Shown piece by piece: positions 8,416 to 16,785 of a DNA stretch of 64,000 nucleotides. A program made the position numbers and the translations under genes. The stretch's first letter is position 1, and each line of letters opens with the position of its first letter. The notes under the pieces were generated by a model. It saw only the letters and a program-made list of their open reading frames with translations. It did no database searches and was not told the origin of the DNA. This DNA is from Haloplanus litoreus (lineage in GTDB: Archaea > Halobacteriota > Halobacteria > Halobacteriales > Haloferacaceae). The stretch lies in the NCBI RefSeq assembly GCF_042677945.1, contig NZ_JBHUDN010000014.1; one strand, written 5' to 3'.

Positions 8416-8440
8416 GAACTATATAGTTATCATAGTAGGG
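8416..8440 (+). promoter_or_regulatory. pst operon promoter with palindromic P-box-like site
   Basis: The 12-bp palindrome AACTATATAGTT (8417-8428) is followed by CATAGTAGGG (8431-8440), about 44-56 nt before the pstS ATG. Phosphate-responsive P-boxes of partly palindromic type are known upstream of haloarchaeal pst operons. A similar arrangement precedes phoU (12989-13012). The remaining DNA between 8198 and 8410 shows no gene. Confidence 0.65.
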
Positions 8441-8471
8441 TACTTACGGTACAGTCCGCCACGTACTGGCG

Positions 8472-9476
8472 ATGACCGACGAACCCTCAGGTGGATCCGC
8501 ATCACGACGAAAGTTCCTCGCTGCGGCCGGTTCGGTGGGCGCCATCGGGCTCGCCGGCTGTACGCAGAGCGGGGACGGAGGGGGCAGTGACGGCGGCGAC
8601 GGCGGCCTGTCCGGCACTATCGACATCGCGGGCAGTTCGACCGTGTTCCCGCTGGCGACGGCGATGTCCGAGCGGTTCCAGTCCGAACACGACGACGTCA
8701 ACATCAACATCCAGTCCACCGGGTCCGGGGGCGGGTTCGCGAACCACTTCTGTCCGGGACGGACGGATTTCAACAACGCTTCGCGGCCGATCCAGCCCGA
8801 GGAGGAAGAGGCGTGCTCGTCGAACGAGGTCACGCCGGTCGAACTCACCGTCGCCACGGACGCCCTGACCGTCGTCGTCAACAACGACGCCGACTGGGTT
8901 GACTGTCTGACGGTCGAGGACCTCCGCGAAATCTGGTCGGCCGAGTCGTCGCCGACGAACTGGAGCGACGTGAACTCGGACTGGCCGGATCGAGAACTGG
9001 AACTCTACGGTCCGACCGACGCATCGGGGACCTACGACTACTTCATCGAGGCCATTCTCGGCGAGGAGGGACCGGGCCACCGCCAGGACTACTCCGCGAC
9101 GGAGCAGGATCGGACGATCATTCAGGGCGTCGAGGGCTCGACCGGTGCCATCGGCTACCTGGGCTTCGCGTACTACAGTCAGAACACCGACCGCGTGAAG
9201 GCCCTCGGCATCGACGACGGCAGTGGCTGCGTCGAACCGTCGCTCGAAACCGCCCGTGCCGGCGAGTACACGCCGCTCTCCCGCCCGCTGTTCACCTACG
9301 CCAAACGGGAGGCCCTCGCCGAAGAACACGTCGCCGAGTTCGCCCGCTACTGGATGGAGAACGCGACCAGTCAGGACATCGTCGCCGACGAGGTGGGCTA
9401 CGTCCCCCTGAGCGACGAGGACCAGAGCGAGGCGATGGACCGCCTGGAGTCGGCCATCGAGAACGCGCAGGGTTGA
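8472..9476 (+). CDS. pstS: Phosphate ABC transporter substrate-binding lipoprotein PstS
   Basis: 334 residues. It has a twin-arginine signal (SRRKFL, Arg12-Arg13) and a haloarchaeal lipobox LAGC with Cys30, then an acidic Gly/Ser linker. The phosphate-binding region IDIAGSSTVFPL is typical of PstS, as are TGSGGGF, SRPI and GPTDASGTYDYF. It is exported folded by Tat, anchored as a lipoprotein on the outer membrane face, and delivers phosphate to PstCA. It is the first gene of pstSCAB. Its downstream spacer contains a T6 tract. Confidence 0.96.
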   Translation: MTDEPSGGSASRRKFLAAAGSVGAIGLAGCTQSGDGGGSDGGDGGLSGTIDIAGSSTVFPLATAMSERFQSEHDDVNINIQSTGSGGGFANHFCPGRTDFNNASRPIQPEEEEACSSNEVTPVELTVATDALTVVVNNDADWVDCLTVEDLREIWSAESSPTNWSDVNSDWPDRELELYGPTDASGTYDYFIEAILGEEGPGHRQDYSATEQDRTIIQGVEGSTGAIGYLGFAYYSQNTDRVKALGIDDGSGCVEPSLETARAGEYTPLSRPLFTYAKREALAEEHVAEFARYWMENATSQDIVADEVGYVPLSDEDQSEAMDRLESAIENAQG

Positions 9477-9495
9477 GCGACGGTCGAACGAAGGG

Positions 9496-9501
9496 TTTTT
9501 T
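9496..9501 (+). terminator. T6 tract between pstS and pstC (possible partial terminator)
   Basis: A GGG-TTTTTT run follows the pstS stop by about 20 nt. Archaeal RNA polymerase terminates at oligo-T. A leaky site here would give more binding protein than permease. No clear stem is seen. Confidence 0.35.
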
Positions 9502-9531
9502 CCACCGAACGCGAAACCGACCACACATTAG

Positions 9532-10491
9532 ATGAGTACGGACGATTTAACACGGGACCTCACCCGCCGAACGGAGAACGCGCCACAGGAGCTTCTGACG
9601 CGCTCGTTTTTCTTCCTGTGTGCGGTGCTGTCCATCGTCACCACGATCAGCATCATCGTCCTGTTGACCACCGAGGCGGCGAAGTTCTTCAGTGTGACCG
9701 CCCCGTTGCTGGGCGTCGAGGGGTCGACGGCGTCGGTCGTCGACTTCTTCACCGGCACGAAGTGGGTCATCAACAACGAACAGTTCGGCGTCCTGCCGCT
9801 GGTGTCCGCGACGCTCGCCATCACCATCGGATCGGCCGTCGTCTCCCTTCCACTCGGCGTCGCGACGGCCATCTATCTCAGCGAGTACGCCACCCCGCGT
9901 GCGCGGTCGGTCCTCAAGCCCGCACTCGAAGTGCTCGCCGGCGTCCCGACGGTCGTCTACGGCTTCTTCGCCGTCGTCTACATCACCCCCGCACTCAAGA
10001 CGATCATCCCCGATCTGGGCACCTTCAACATGCTCTCGGCCAGCATCGTCGTCGGGATCATGATCATCCCGATGGTGGCCTCGATCAGCGAGGACGCGAT
10101 GTCGGCCGTCCCGGCCTCGCTCCGACAGGCCGGCTACGGCATGGGCGCGACGAAGTTCGACGTCTCCGTCGGCATCGTCGTTCCCGCCTCCCTGTCGGGC
10201 ATCTTCTCCTCCTTCATCCTCGCACTCTCGCGAGCCATCGGTGAGACGATGGCCGTCACCGTCGCGGCCGGGTCGCAAGCGAACCTGCTCAACCCGCTGA
10301 ACCCCGCCGCGTATCTGGAGGGTGCGCTGCCGATGACCGCCGCGATGGTGAATCTCCTCACAGGAGACATCACCGGCGGCGGGGTCGCCTATCGCAGCCT
10401 CTTCGCCATCGGTCTGACGCTCTTTGTCATCACGCTCGTCATGAACATCGTCAGTGACCTCGTCGCACAGCGATACCGGGAGGAGTACTGA
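9532..10491 (+). CDS. pstC: Phosphate ABC transporter permease PstC
   Basis: 319 residues with six predicted membrane helices. It has the binding-protein-dependent permease loop (EAA motif) around ISEDAMSAVPASLRQAGYGMGATKFD, followed by ALSRAIGETMAVTVAAG. It forms the transmembrane channel with PstA. Its stop lies 1 nt before the ATG of pstA, so translation is coupled. Confidence 0.95.
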   Translation: MSTDDLTRDLTRRTENAPQELLTRSFFFLCAVLSIVTTISIIVLLTTEAAKFFSVTAPLLGVEGSTASVVDFFTGTKWVINNEQFGVLPLVSATLAITIGSAVVSLPLGVATAIYLSEYATPRARSVLKPALEVLAGVPTVVYGFFAVVYITPALKTIIPDLGTFNMLSASIVVGIMIIPMVASISEDAMSAVPASLRQAGYGMGATKFDVSVGIVVPASLSGIFSSFILALSRAIGETMAVTVAAGSQANLLNPLNPAAYLEGALPMTAAMVNLLTGDITGGGVAYRSLFAIGLTLFVITLVMNIVSDLVAQRYREEY

Positions 10492-10492
10492 G

Positions 10493-12091
10493 ATGGCGAC
10501 CGAACAACGGGAGATCGAAGGGTTCGGCCACGTCAGCCGGACCGTGGGCACCGTCTTCAGATATCTCCTGCTCGCGGCGACGCTGTTCGGTATCGTCGCG
10601 CTGGCAGTGCTACTGCTCTACGTAGCGAACGACGCGATCCAGCCGCTAACCGCCGATCCTGGCTGGCACCTCACCTTCTTCCTGACGCTCGTCCTGCCGA
10701 CGCTTCTCGCCAGCGGCTACCTCCTCCGAACTGATCCGGCGTCGTTCCGGTTCGGCGGGGCCGTCGTCGGTACCCTCGCCGTCAGCACCATGTTCGGCGG
10801 TGGCGCGGCGATGATCTTCGTCGACATCGTCGCACCGGTCACCTGGTTCGCCTACGTCCTCGCGATCTGTCTCGCGCTCGCAGGTGTCGTCGCTATCGAA
10901 CGCTTCGACCGACAACTCCCCTTCCTCGTCCGCTTCGTCGGTGCCGGAGCGGTCGTCCTCCTCGCGCTGTTCGTCGTCCCCGGATTCATACAGTCGTTCC
11001 CGGTCTACCCGACCGACGGCATCCTGCTGACGCTCTCGCTCGGTGCCCCGATCGCGCTCGTCGTCGGCCGATACGTCGCGTTCGAGGCCGGCCGCCGGGG
11101 CCGACTGCTGTCGGTCGCCGGGGCCCTCGTCGCCATCGCCCTCGGCGTCGTCGTCGGCCCCCTCGTCGGAATCACGCCGGTGCCCGCGACGGTGATGCTC
11201 GCCGTCGCCGTCGTCCCGACAGGCGGCTACGCCCTGGGGCACGTCCGTCGCAACCCCGCTCGACGGGCCGGCCTCGGCTTCGCCGCCGTCGTCCTCGGCG
11301 GCGCCGTCGTCGGGGCCGTCGCCGTCGACGTCCTCGGGTTCGCCGGGCCGCAGTCCTGGGTCGACTGGGGATTCCTCACCAGCGCCCACAGCGGCACTGC
11401 GGCCGACGCCGGTCTCTACCCGGCCATCGGCGGATCGATCCTGCTGATGGTGACCGTCGCCGCCCTCTCATTTCCCCTCGGCGTCGGTGCCGCGGTGTAT
11501 CTGGAGGAGTACGCCCCCGACAACCGACTCACCCGCTTTATCGACGTCAACATCTCGAACCTGGCGGGTGTTCCTTCCGTCGTGTACGGCCTCCTCGGAC
11601 TCGGGGTGTTCGTCACGTATCTCGGACAGCCGACCGGAACCGTCCTCATCGGCGGCGCGACCCTCGCCCTCCTCATCCTGCCCATCGTCATCATCTCCTC
11701 ACGGGAGGCGCTCCGGAGCGTTCCCACCGAGATGCGTCAGGCGTCCTACGGCATGGGGGCGACGCGATGGCAGACGATCAAGAACGTCGTCCTGCCGCGG
11801 GCGTTCCCGGGCATCCTGACGGGCACCATCCTCGCGCTCGGCCGGGCAATCGGCGAGACGGCACCGCTCATCATGATCGGTGCGCCGAACGTCCTCTTCT
11901 CCCTGCCGACGGAACTCTCCTCGAAGGTGAGTGCGATGCCCCTGCAGGTGTACGCCTGGGCGAGCCTCTTCGCCAGCGAACCCTTCTATCAGGCGGCCGT
12001 CCCCGCGGGCGTCGTCGTGTTGCTCATCGTCCTGTTGAGTATGAACTCCATCGCCATCGTCCTGCGGAACAAGTACGAGGCAGATCAGTAA
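10493..12091 (+). CDS. pstA: Phosphate ABC transporter permease PstA (long form)
   Basis: 532 residues, about twice the size of bacterial PstA. The N-terminal half (residues about 1-290) adds a block of roughly eight hydrophobic helices. The C-terminal half holds the conserved permease core with the EAA loop SREALRSVPTEMRQASYGMG and GRAIGETAPLIMIGAPN. An extended N-terminus is usual in haloarchaea. The start ATG at 10493, directly after the pstC stop, is preferred over an upstream in-frame GTG/ATG inside pstC. Confidence 0.93.
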   Translation: MATEQREIEGFGHVSRTVGTVFRYLLLAATLFGIVALAVLLLYVANDAIQPLTADPGWHLTFFLTLVLPTLLASGYLLRTDPASFRFGGAVVGTLAVSTMFGGGAAMIFVDIVAPVTWFAYVLAICLALAGVVAIERFDRQLPFLVRFVGAGAVVLLALFVVPGFIQSFPVYPTDGILLTLSLGAPIALVVGRYVAFEAGRRGRLLSVAGALVAIALGVVVGPLVGITPVPATVMLAVAVVPTGGYALGHVRRNPARRAGLGFAAVVLGGAVVGAVAVDVLGFAGPQSWVDWGFLTSAHSGTAADAGLYPAIGGSILLMVTVAALSFPLGVGAAVYLEEYAPDNRLTRFIDVNISNLAGVPSVVYGLLGLGVFVTYLGQPTGTVLIGGATLALLILPIVIISSREALRSVPTEMRQASYGMGATRWQTIKNVVLPRAFPGILTGTILALGRAIGETAPLIMIGAPNVLFSLPTELSSKVSAMPLQVYAWASLFASEPFYQAAVPAGVVVLLIVLLSMNSIAIVLRNKYEADQ

Positions 12092-12093
12092 CC

Positions 12094-12966
12094 ATGTCAG
12101 ACAAGCAAGAACAGGAGTACGCCGACGAACCGACCGACGACCCGACGACCGACGACATGCGCATCGAGACGGACGTGAGCGAGAGCGTCGCCTCCCCGGG
12201 GGCAACGATGAGCACGAACACCGTCGTCCGCGCCGAGAACGTCGACGTCTGGTACAACGACGAACAGGCCCTACAGGACATCAGCCTCGACATTCCGGAG
12301 AATCAGGTGACGGCCATGATCGGTCCCTCCGGGTGTGGCAAGTCCACCTTCCTCCGGTGTATCAACCGGATGAACGACCTCATCGACGCCGCGCGCGTCG
12401 AGGGTGACCTCTACCTCCGCGGGAAGAACGTCTACGACGACGACGTCGACCCCGTGGCGCTCCGGCGTCGGGTCGGCATGGTGTTCCAGTCGCCGAACCC
12501 CTTTCCCAAGAGCATCTACGACAACGTCGCCTACGGCCTGAAGATCCAGAACAAGGAGGGCGACTACGACGAAATCGTCGAGGACTCGCTGAAACGGGCG
12601 GCGCTGTGGGACGAGGTGAACGACCGCCTCGACGAGTCGGGACTCGAACTCTCCGGCGGGCAACAACAGCGCCTCTGTATCGCCCGTGCCATCGCGCCGG
12701 ACCCCGAAGTCCTCCTGATGGACGAACCGGCGTCCGCGCTGGACCCCGTCGCCACCTCACAGATCGAAGACCTCATCTCCGAACTCGCCGAGGAGTACAC
12801 CGTCGTCATCGTCACGCACAACATGCAACAGGCCGCCCGTATCTCGAACAAGACGGCCGTCTTCCTCACCGGCGGCGAACTCGTCGAGTTCAACGACACC
12901 GAGAAAATCTTCGAGAACCCCGAGAGCCAACGCGTCGAGGACTACATCACCGGAAAGTTCGGCTGA
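12094..12966 (+). CDS. pstB: Phosphate ABC transporter ATP-binding protein PstB
   Basis: 290 residues. It has Walker A GPSGCGKST (77-85), signature LSGGQQQR, Walker B VLLMDEPASALD and the H-loop VTHNM. NRMNDLI and SPNPFPKSIYDNV are PstB hallmarks. About 40 acidic residues precede the ABC domain; an internal ATG (MSTNTVVRAENVDVW) would give a more standard length. It energises PstCA in the cytoplasm. It is separated from pstA by 2 nt and ends the operon proper; phoU follows after a 96-nt gap with its own promoter-like site. Confidence 0.94.
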   Translation: MSDKQEQEYADEPTDDPTTDDMRIETDVSESVASPGATMSTNTVVRAENVDVWYNDEQALQDISLDIPENQVTAMIGPSGCGKSTFLRCINRMNDLIDAARVEGDLYLRGKNVYDDDVDPVALRRRVGMVFQSPNPFPKSIYDNVAYGLKIQNKEGDYDEIVEDSLKRAALWDEVNDRLDESGLELSGGQQQRLCIARAIAPDPEVLLMDEPASALDPVATSQIEDLISELAEEYTVVIVTHNMQQAARISNKTAVFLTGGELVEFNDTEKIFENPESQRVEDYITGKFG

Positions 12967-12969
12967 CGT

Positions 12970-13012
12970 CTATAGATATTCCTCGGGAGAGCTATAGATC
13001 ACTCCATAGTGG
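12970..13012 (+). promoter_or_regulatory. phoU upstream element with two CTATAGAT repeats
   Basis: CTATAGAT occurs at 12970-12977 and again at 12992-12999, 22 bp apart (two helical turns). The second copy is part of GAGCTATA-N8-CATAGTGG (12989-13012), which parallels GAACTATA-N7-CATAGTAGG before pstS. It may allow phoU to be transcribed separately but co-regulated. Confidence 0.55.
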
Positions 13013-13062
13013 ACTATTGACGGGGGGATAACGCTTAGGGGAATCGAGGCGAGTGTAGTGGT

Positions 13063-13737
13063 ATGGCGCGAACGGACTACCAGTCGTCGTTGGAGGAACT
13101 CCGCGACGACGTTCTCTACATGAGCGAAGTGGTCGCGGAGCGACTCCGTGCGGGGCTGGACGCCCTCGAACGGAAGGACGAACGACTCGCCCGGGAGGTG
13201 ATCGACGGCGACGACGAGATCAACGACATGTATCTGGACCTCGAGGGTGCCTGTGTCGACCTCATCGCCCTCCAGCAACCGGTCGCGAGCGACCTGCGCT
13301 TTATCGCTGCGTCGTTCAAGATCATCACCGACCTCGAACGCATCGCGGACCTCGCGGTGAACCTCGGCGGCTACACCCTCGACGCCCAGCGTGACCTCTT
13401 TCCCGACGTGGACATGCAACGGATCGGTCGGACCACTCTCGAGATGCTCGATCAGGCGATGACCGCCTACGCCGACGAGGACACCGACCTCTGTTACGAA
13501 GTCGCCGAGCGCGACGAGGAGGTCGACACGATGTGCGAGGCGGCGAGCGAACTCGTCGTCCGCGACCTGATCGAAAGCGACTACCTGGCAGACGACAGCG
13601 ACATCGAGTCGCTGATGCAGGACGTCTCCCGCCTCCTGCTCACCATCCGCGACCTGGAGCGCGTCGGTGACCACGCCGTCAACGTGGCCGCGCGCACCCT
13701 CTACATGGTCGAGAACGACGACGAACTGCTGTACTGA
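13063..13737 (+). CDS. phoU: Phosphate signalling complex protein PhoU
   Basis: 224 residues, two tandem three-helix PhoU repeats. Each carries a metal-site type motif: ITDLERIADLAVNLGGY (first) and IRDLERVGDHAVNVAAR (second). PhoU proteins tether PstB to the phosphate-sensing machinery and damp uptake. It lacks the AbrB domain seen in the paralogue at 7144-8145, so the locus encodes two PhoU-type regulators. Its stop almost abuts that of the convergent HTH gene. Confidence 0.94.
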   Translation: MARTDYQSSLEELRDDVLYMSEVVAERLRAGLDALERKDERLAREVIDGDDEINDMYLDLEGACVDLIALQQPVASDLRFIAASFKIITDLERIADLAVNLGGYTLDAQRDLFPDVDMQRIGRTTLEMLDQAMTAYADEDTDLCYEVAERDEEVDTMCEAASELVVRDLIESDYLADDSDIESLMQDVSRLLLTIRDLERVGDHAVNVAARTLYMVENDDELLY

Positions 13738-14403
13738 TCACGCCCTCCGGCGGCCGACGGCCGCCCGCATCACCGTCGCCTCTGCCTTCCGGAGATGTTC
13801 GGCCGCGGTTCCCGGGGCAACGTCGAGGGTGGCAGCCACGTCCGCCACCGACCCCTCGCGCGGCGAGTCGTAGTATCCACACGCCACGGCGGCGGCGACG
13901 GCCTCGCGCTGTCTGTCGGTGAGCCGGCCCCCCGGCGACCCCACCCGACGGCGGTACGGTCCGACCGACCGCACGGTCGCTCGCAGGCCCTCCGGCAGCC
14001 CGTCGACGGCGGCGTCGAGGTCCGCAGGCGTTCCCACGAGCGCCAGATCCGTCGTCCCGTCGGGGTTGAACCTGATCGGCGGAATCACGACGAGCGTCCC
14101 CCGGGCGAACGCCTCGATATACCCCTCGTCCGACGCCGTCACCCGGTCGCGGACACAGCAGTAGAAGACGCCGTCCGAAACGGGCGAGAGGCTGTAGGAC
14201 ACCGTCACGTCCCGGGCATCGAGTTTCGCCCGAAACGGCGCCGGGTCGCCCCGGACCCGGAAGACGAACGTGTTCGTCTCGTCGAGGACCGTGTTCCAGT
14301 GCAGGAGTTCGGCCCGGTCGATCCTGTCGTGTTCCATCTCGAAGGCGTGCATCGGGTGGAGGGTTCCCGGCTCGTGGTGGATACGCAAGCGAGCGTGCTT
14401 CAT
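13738..14403 (-). CDS. Bacterio-opsin activator (Bat)-like HTH transcriptional regulator
   Basis: 221 residues. The N-terminal sensor-like domain (MKHARLRIHHEPGTLHPMHA onward) is followed by a C-terminal HTH_10 domain: LTDRQREAVAAAVACGYYDSPREG and VADVAATLDVAPGTAAEHLRKAE. This is a large haloarchaeal regulator family. The target is unknown; convergence with phoU is not evidence of a phosphate role. The ATG at 14403 was chosen because the preceding open frame is antisense to the next gene. Confidence 0.88.
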   Translation of the reverse strand: MKHARLRIHHEPGTLHPMHAFEMEHDRIDRAELLHWNTVLDETNTFVFRVRGDPAPFRAKLDARDVTVSYSLSPVSDGVFYCCVRDRVTASDEGYIEAFARGTLVVIPPIRFNPDGTTDLALVGTPADLDAAVDGLPEGLRATVRSVGPYRRRVGSPGGRLTDRQREAVAAAVACGYYDSPREGSVADVAATLDVAPGTAAEHLRKAEATVMRAAVGRRRA

Positions 14404-14487
14404 CGTCCGAACGACGTGTGGGTAGAAATAAAACCCTCGGCAATGAGGCAGCAACACCTCCCGGCGCCGGGACGCATACACGGCCGC

Positions 14488-15477
14488 ATGACGCCGACGC
14501 GACTCGCGTTCGGGGCCGGTTTGCTGTCGGCCGCCGGCGTGTACGTCCTGATACTCGGAACGCTGTCGACCGACTACGAGTGGTGGCCGCCGGGCGACCG
14601 GACGCCCGCGTACTACTGCCACTGGACGCTCGTTGGCATCTTCGACGTGGCGCTCCTGGCTACCGCCGCCCTCGACTGGGGCGCGTGGGGACTGCCCCGT
14701 CCGGTGTCGCTCGCCGGACTCGCCGCGGCCCTCGTCGGTACCGCCGTCTTCGTCTGGGGGGCGCGGACGATGCAGTCGGCCGAGACGATGGGCGTGACCG
14801 GTGACCTCTACACGAGCGGTCCTTACGCCTACACCCGCAACCCGCAGTACGTCGGGATGATCGTTGGCGTCACCGGCTTCGCTCTCCTCGCCGATTCGGC
14901 ACCCGTCGCGACGCTCGCAGCCGTCCACGTCGGGTGGGTCCTGTTGCTGCCCCGAGCCGAGGAACCACACCTGCGGGCGGAGTTCGGCGACGCCTACGAC
15001 CGTTACGCCACGCGTGTTCCGCGATTCGTTGGCCTCCGGACGGTCCGGCGGGCCGTCTCGTCGGTTGAAAGAGTTAACAGTCGGGGGAGCGACGCTCACC
15101 CCATGGACGCGGACGGGACCATTCGGGAGTACTACGAGGCGCTTCGCCGGGGTGAACCGCTCTATCCCTACTTCGCCGAGCGCGACGACGTCGTGAAGTT
15201 CGGTGTCGGCGAACGACTCGTCGGGTACGACGCCATCGCCGAGGGACTGCGCGAGCAGACTCGAACCACCGAGGACTGGACCGTCGAGAGCCAGGCCCTC
15301 CGGGTCACGGAGCGCGACGACCACGCCCACTTCTCGGACACGGTGTTCATGGCCTGGACCGACCGGGAGGCCGACACCGAGTACGCCCTCTCGACCCGGT
15401 GGAGTGGCACGCTCGAACGGCGGGACGACGAGTGGGTGTTCGTCGGAATGCACGTGAGTACGCCATACGTCGAGTGA
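14488..15477 (+). CDS. Fusion: isoprenylcysteine methyltransferase-like membrane domain + NTF2/SnoaL-like domain
   Basis: 329 residues. Residues 1-190 hold about four membrane helices and the ICMT/PEMT-type signature SGPYAYTRNPQYVGMIVGVTG then EEPHLRAEFGDAYDRYATRVPRF. Residues 206-329 (MDADGTIREYYEALRRGEPL onward) look like a soluble SnoaL/NTF2-like domain. The two parts share a frame with no stop between them, so as read this is one protein. An internal ATG at 15103 preceded by GAGTTAACAG could start a separate 124-residue product. The enzyme would methylate an unknown small or lipid substrate. Confidence 0.75.
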   Translation: MTPTRLAFGAGLLSAAGVYVLILGTLSTDYEWWPPGDRTPAYYCHWTLVGIFDVALLATAALDWGAWGLPRPVSLAGLAAALVGTAVFVWGARTMQSAETMGVTGDLYTSGPYAYTRNPQYVGMIVGVTGFALLADSAPVATLAAVHVGWVLLLPRAEEPHLRAEFGDAYDRYATRVPRFVGLRTVRRAVSSVERVNSRGSDAHPMDADGTIREYYEALRRGEPLYPYFAERDDVVKFGVGERLVGYDAIAEGLREQTRTTEDWTVESQALRVTERDDHAHFSDTVFMAWTDREADTEYALSTRWSGTLERRDDEWVFVGMHVSTPYVE

Positions 15478-15704
15478 TGGTCGGGCCGAGCCTCACCGAC
15501 GCCGAACGGCAGGTCGCCTCCAAGCGGCTGAAACTGGGGTTCGTCGCGCTCGTCGGCGTCTCCGGGGGACTCGTCGCCCTCGCGGCCGGTGCCACGCCGG
15601 TGCAGGGCCTCGTCGGCGTCGGCGCCGGTCTCGTCGTGGGCTGGTTGCTCCTTCGCTACCTCGCGTCCGTCGGTCGGGAGTGGAAGGGGTCCCGACGACG
15701 GTAA
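15477..15704 (+). CDS. Small hydrophobic membrane protein
   Basis: 75 residues. The ATG overlaps the preceding TGA by 1 nt (TGATG), so translation is coupled. Two hydrophobic segments (GFVALVGVSGGLVALAAG and GLVGVGAGLVVGWLLLRYL) separate a basic N-terminus and a basic C-terminus (EWKGSRRR), suggesting a helical hairpin in the membrane. Function unknown. Confidence 0.75.
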   Translation: MVGPSLTDAERQVASKRLKLGFVALVGVSGGLVALAAGATPVQGLVGVGAGLVVGWLLLRYLASVGREWKGSRRR

Positions 15705-15713
15705 CGACCGACC

Positions 15714-16688
15714 TTACGCGTCCTCGCCGACCCGCGCCAGCCACCGTTCGGGTGCGTCGAGTTCCGCGTCGGTCGGCAGATTCTCCGGGCGCTCCCAGAC
15801 GGCGCTCGCCCCCGCCAGACCGCGGGCGTCGGCGACGGCCCGGAAGAAGGCCGCCCCGCGCTCGTACTGTCGGCGTTTCAGTCCCAGACCGAGCAGTCGG
15901 CGGACCAGCCGAGCGATCGGACCGCCCCCCTGCCGCCGGGCATCGAGTTTCGCCCGGAGGTCGGTGTAGTCGTCGTCGAACGCCCGGTCCATCAGTAGCT
16001 CCGCGTACCCCTCCACCGCCGTCATCGCCACGTCGAGTTCGTGGAAGGCTTCCCGGTCCAGATCGCCGGCCGCGAGGGCGTCGACGCCGCGTTCCAGTCG
16101 CGTCTCCAGGTGCGTCGACAGCCAGGGCGCGGCGCCGAACTCGGCGGCGTGAGACACCTCGTGGAAGGCGATCCAGCGCCGAAATCGGGGTCGCGAGACG
16201 TCCAGCGAGTCCGCCACCGCGACGATGTTCGGGTGGACGAAGTACAGCCCGTGGTCCCGGTCGACCGGGTCCGCCTCCGCGAGGAGGAGCGGATCGTACT
16301 GGCCGAGGACGTTTCGCCCGAGGAAGGCCATCATGAACGAGAGCGTGGCGGTGTTGATCACCCGGGAGAGGCCGGGAAACAGGACCTCCGGACCCTGGGA
16401 CTCGACGGGCTCCATCACCCGGCGGAACGTGTCGACGTTCGCGTCGATCCAGTGGTGGCGGTTCTGTATCTCGACCGTATCCGGCAGGTCGAACTCGACG
16501 CCGCCGAGTCGGTGGAGTCGGTCCCGTGCGTCGCGAACGTCCGCCGCGTACCCCTCCCGCTCGGCGTCGGTGAGTGAGAGATCACCCGGTGCCGTGCCGT
16601 CTTTCGCCGCCCGGGCGACGGCCGCCCAGTCGACGTAGCCCGTCCCCGAGGCGGTGGTGACGGTTCGAACGCTCCGAAAGAGATCCAT
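15714..16688 (-). CDS. Zinc-dependent metalloprotease-like protein (DUF2342 / F420-associated family)
   Basis: 324 residues. Zinc motif HEVSH in IAFHEVSHAAEF, with a downstream Glu in MTAVEGYAELLMD that fits the gluzincin-like third ligand. N-terminal region VDWAAVARAAKD and an FPGLSRVINTATLSFMMAFLG segment resemble the family annotated as coenzyme F420 biosynthesis-associated proteins. The substrate is unknown. The start at 16688 was chosen because upstream sequence in this frame lies in non-coding DNA and has poor composition. Confidence 0.8.
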   Translation of the reverse strand: MDLFRSVRTVTTASGTGYVDWAAVARAAKDGTAPGDLSLTDAEREGYAADVRDARDRLHRLGGVEFDLPDTVEIQNRHHWIDANVDTFRRVMEPVESQGPEVLFPGLSRVINTATLSFMMAFLGRNVLGQYDPLLLAEADPVDRDHGLYFVHPNIVAVADSLDVSRPRFRRWIAFHEVSHAAEFGAAPWLSTHLETRLERGVDALAAGDLDREAFHELDVAMTAVEGYAELLMDRAFDDDYTDLRAKLDARRQGGGPIARLVRRLLGLGLKRRQYERGAAFFRAVADARGLAGASAVWERPENLPTDAELDAPERWLARVGEDA

Positions 16689-16785
16689 ACCTGTGGGTGT
16701 CGGTACCGAGTGAAAACCCTTCCGCGCGCTCGGCGGTGCCGTCGCTGTCCGGAGCGGGGCTCGTGAAAAGTATCTCGATAGCGCC

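Noticed and set aside
13738..15453. 571-codon minus-strand open frame upstream of the Bat-like regulator
   Set aside because: Only the last 221 codons have protein character; the rest is antisense to the methyltransferase fusion gene.
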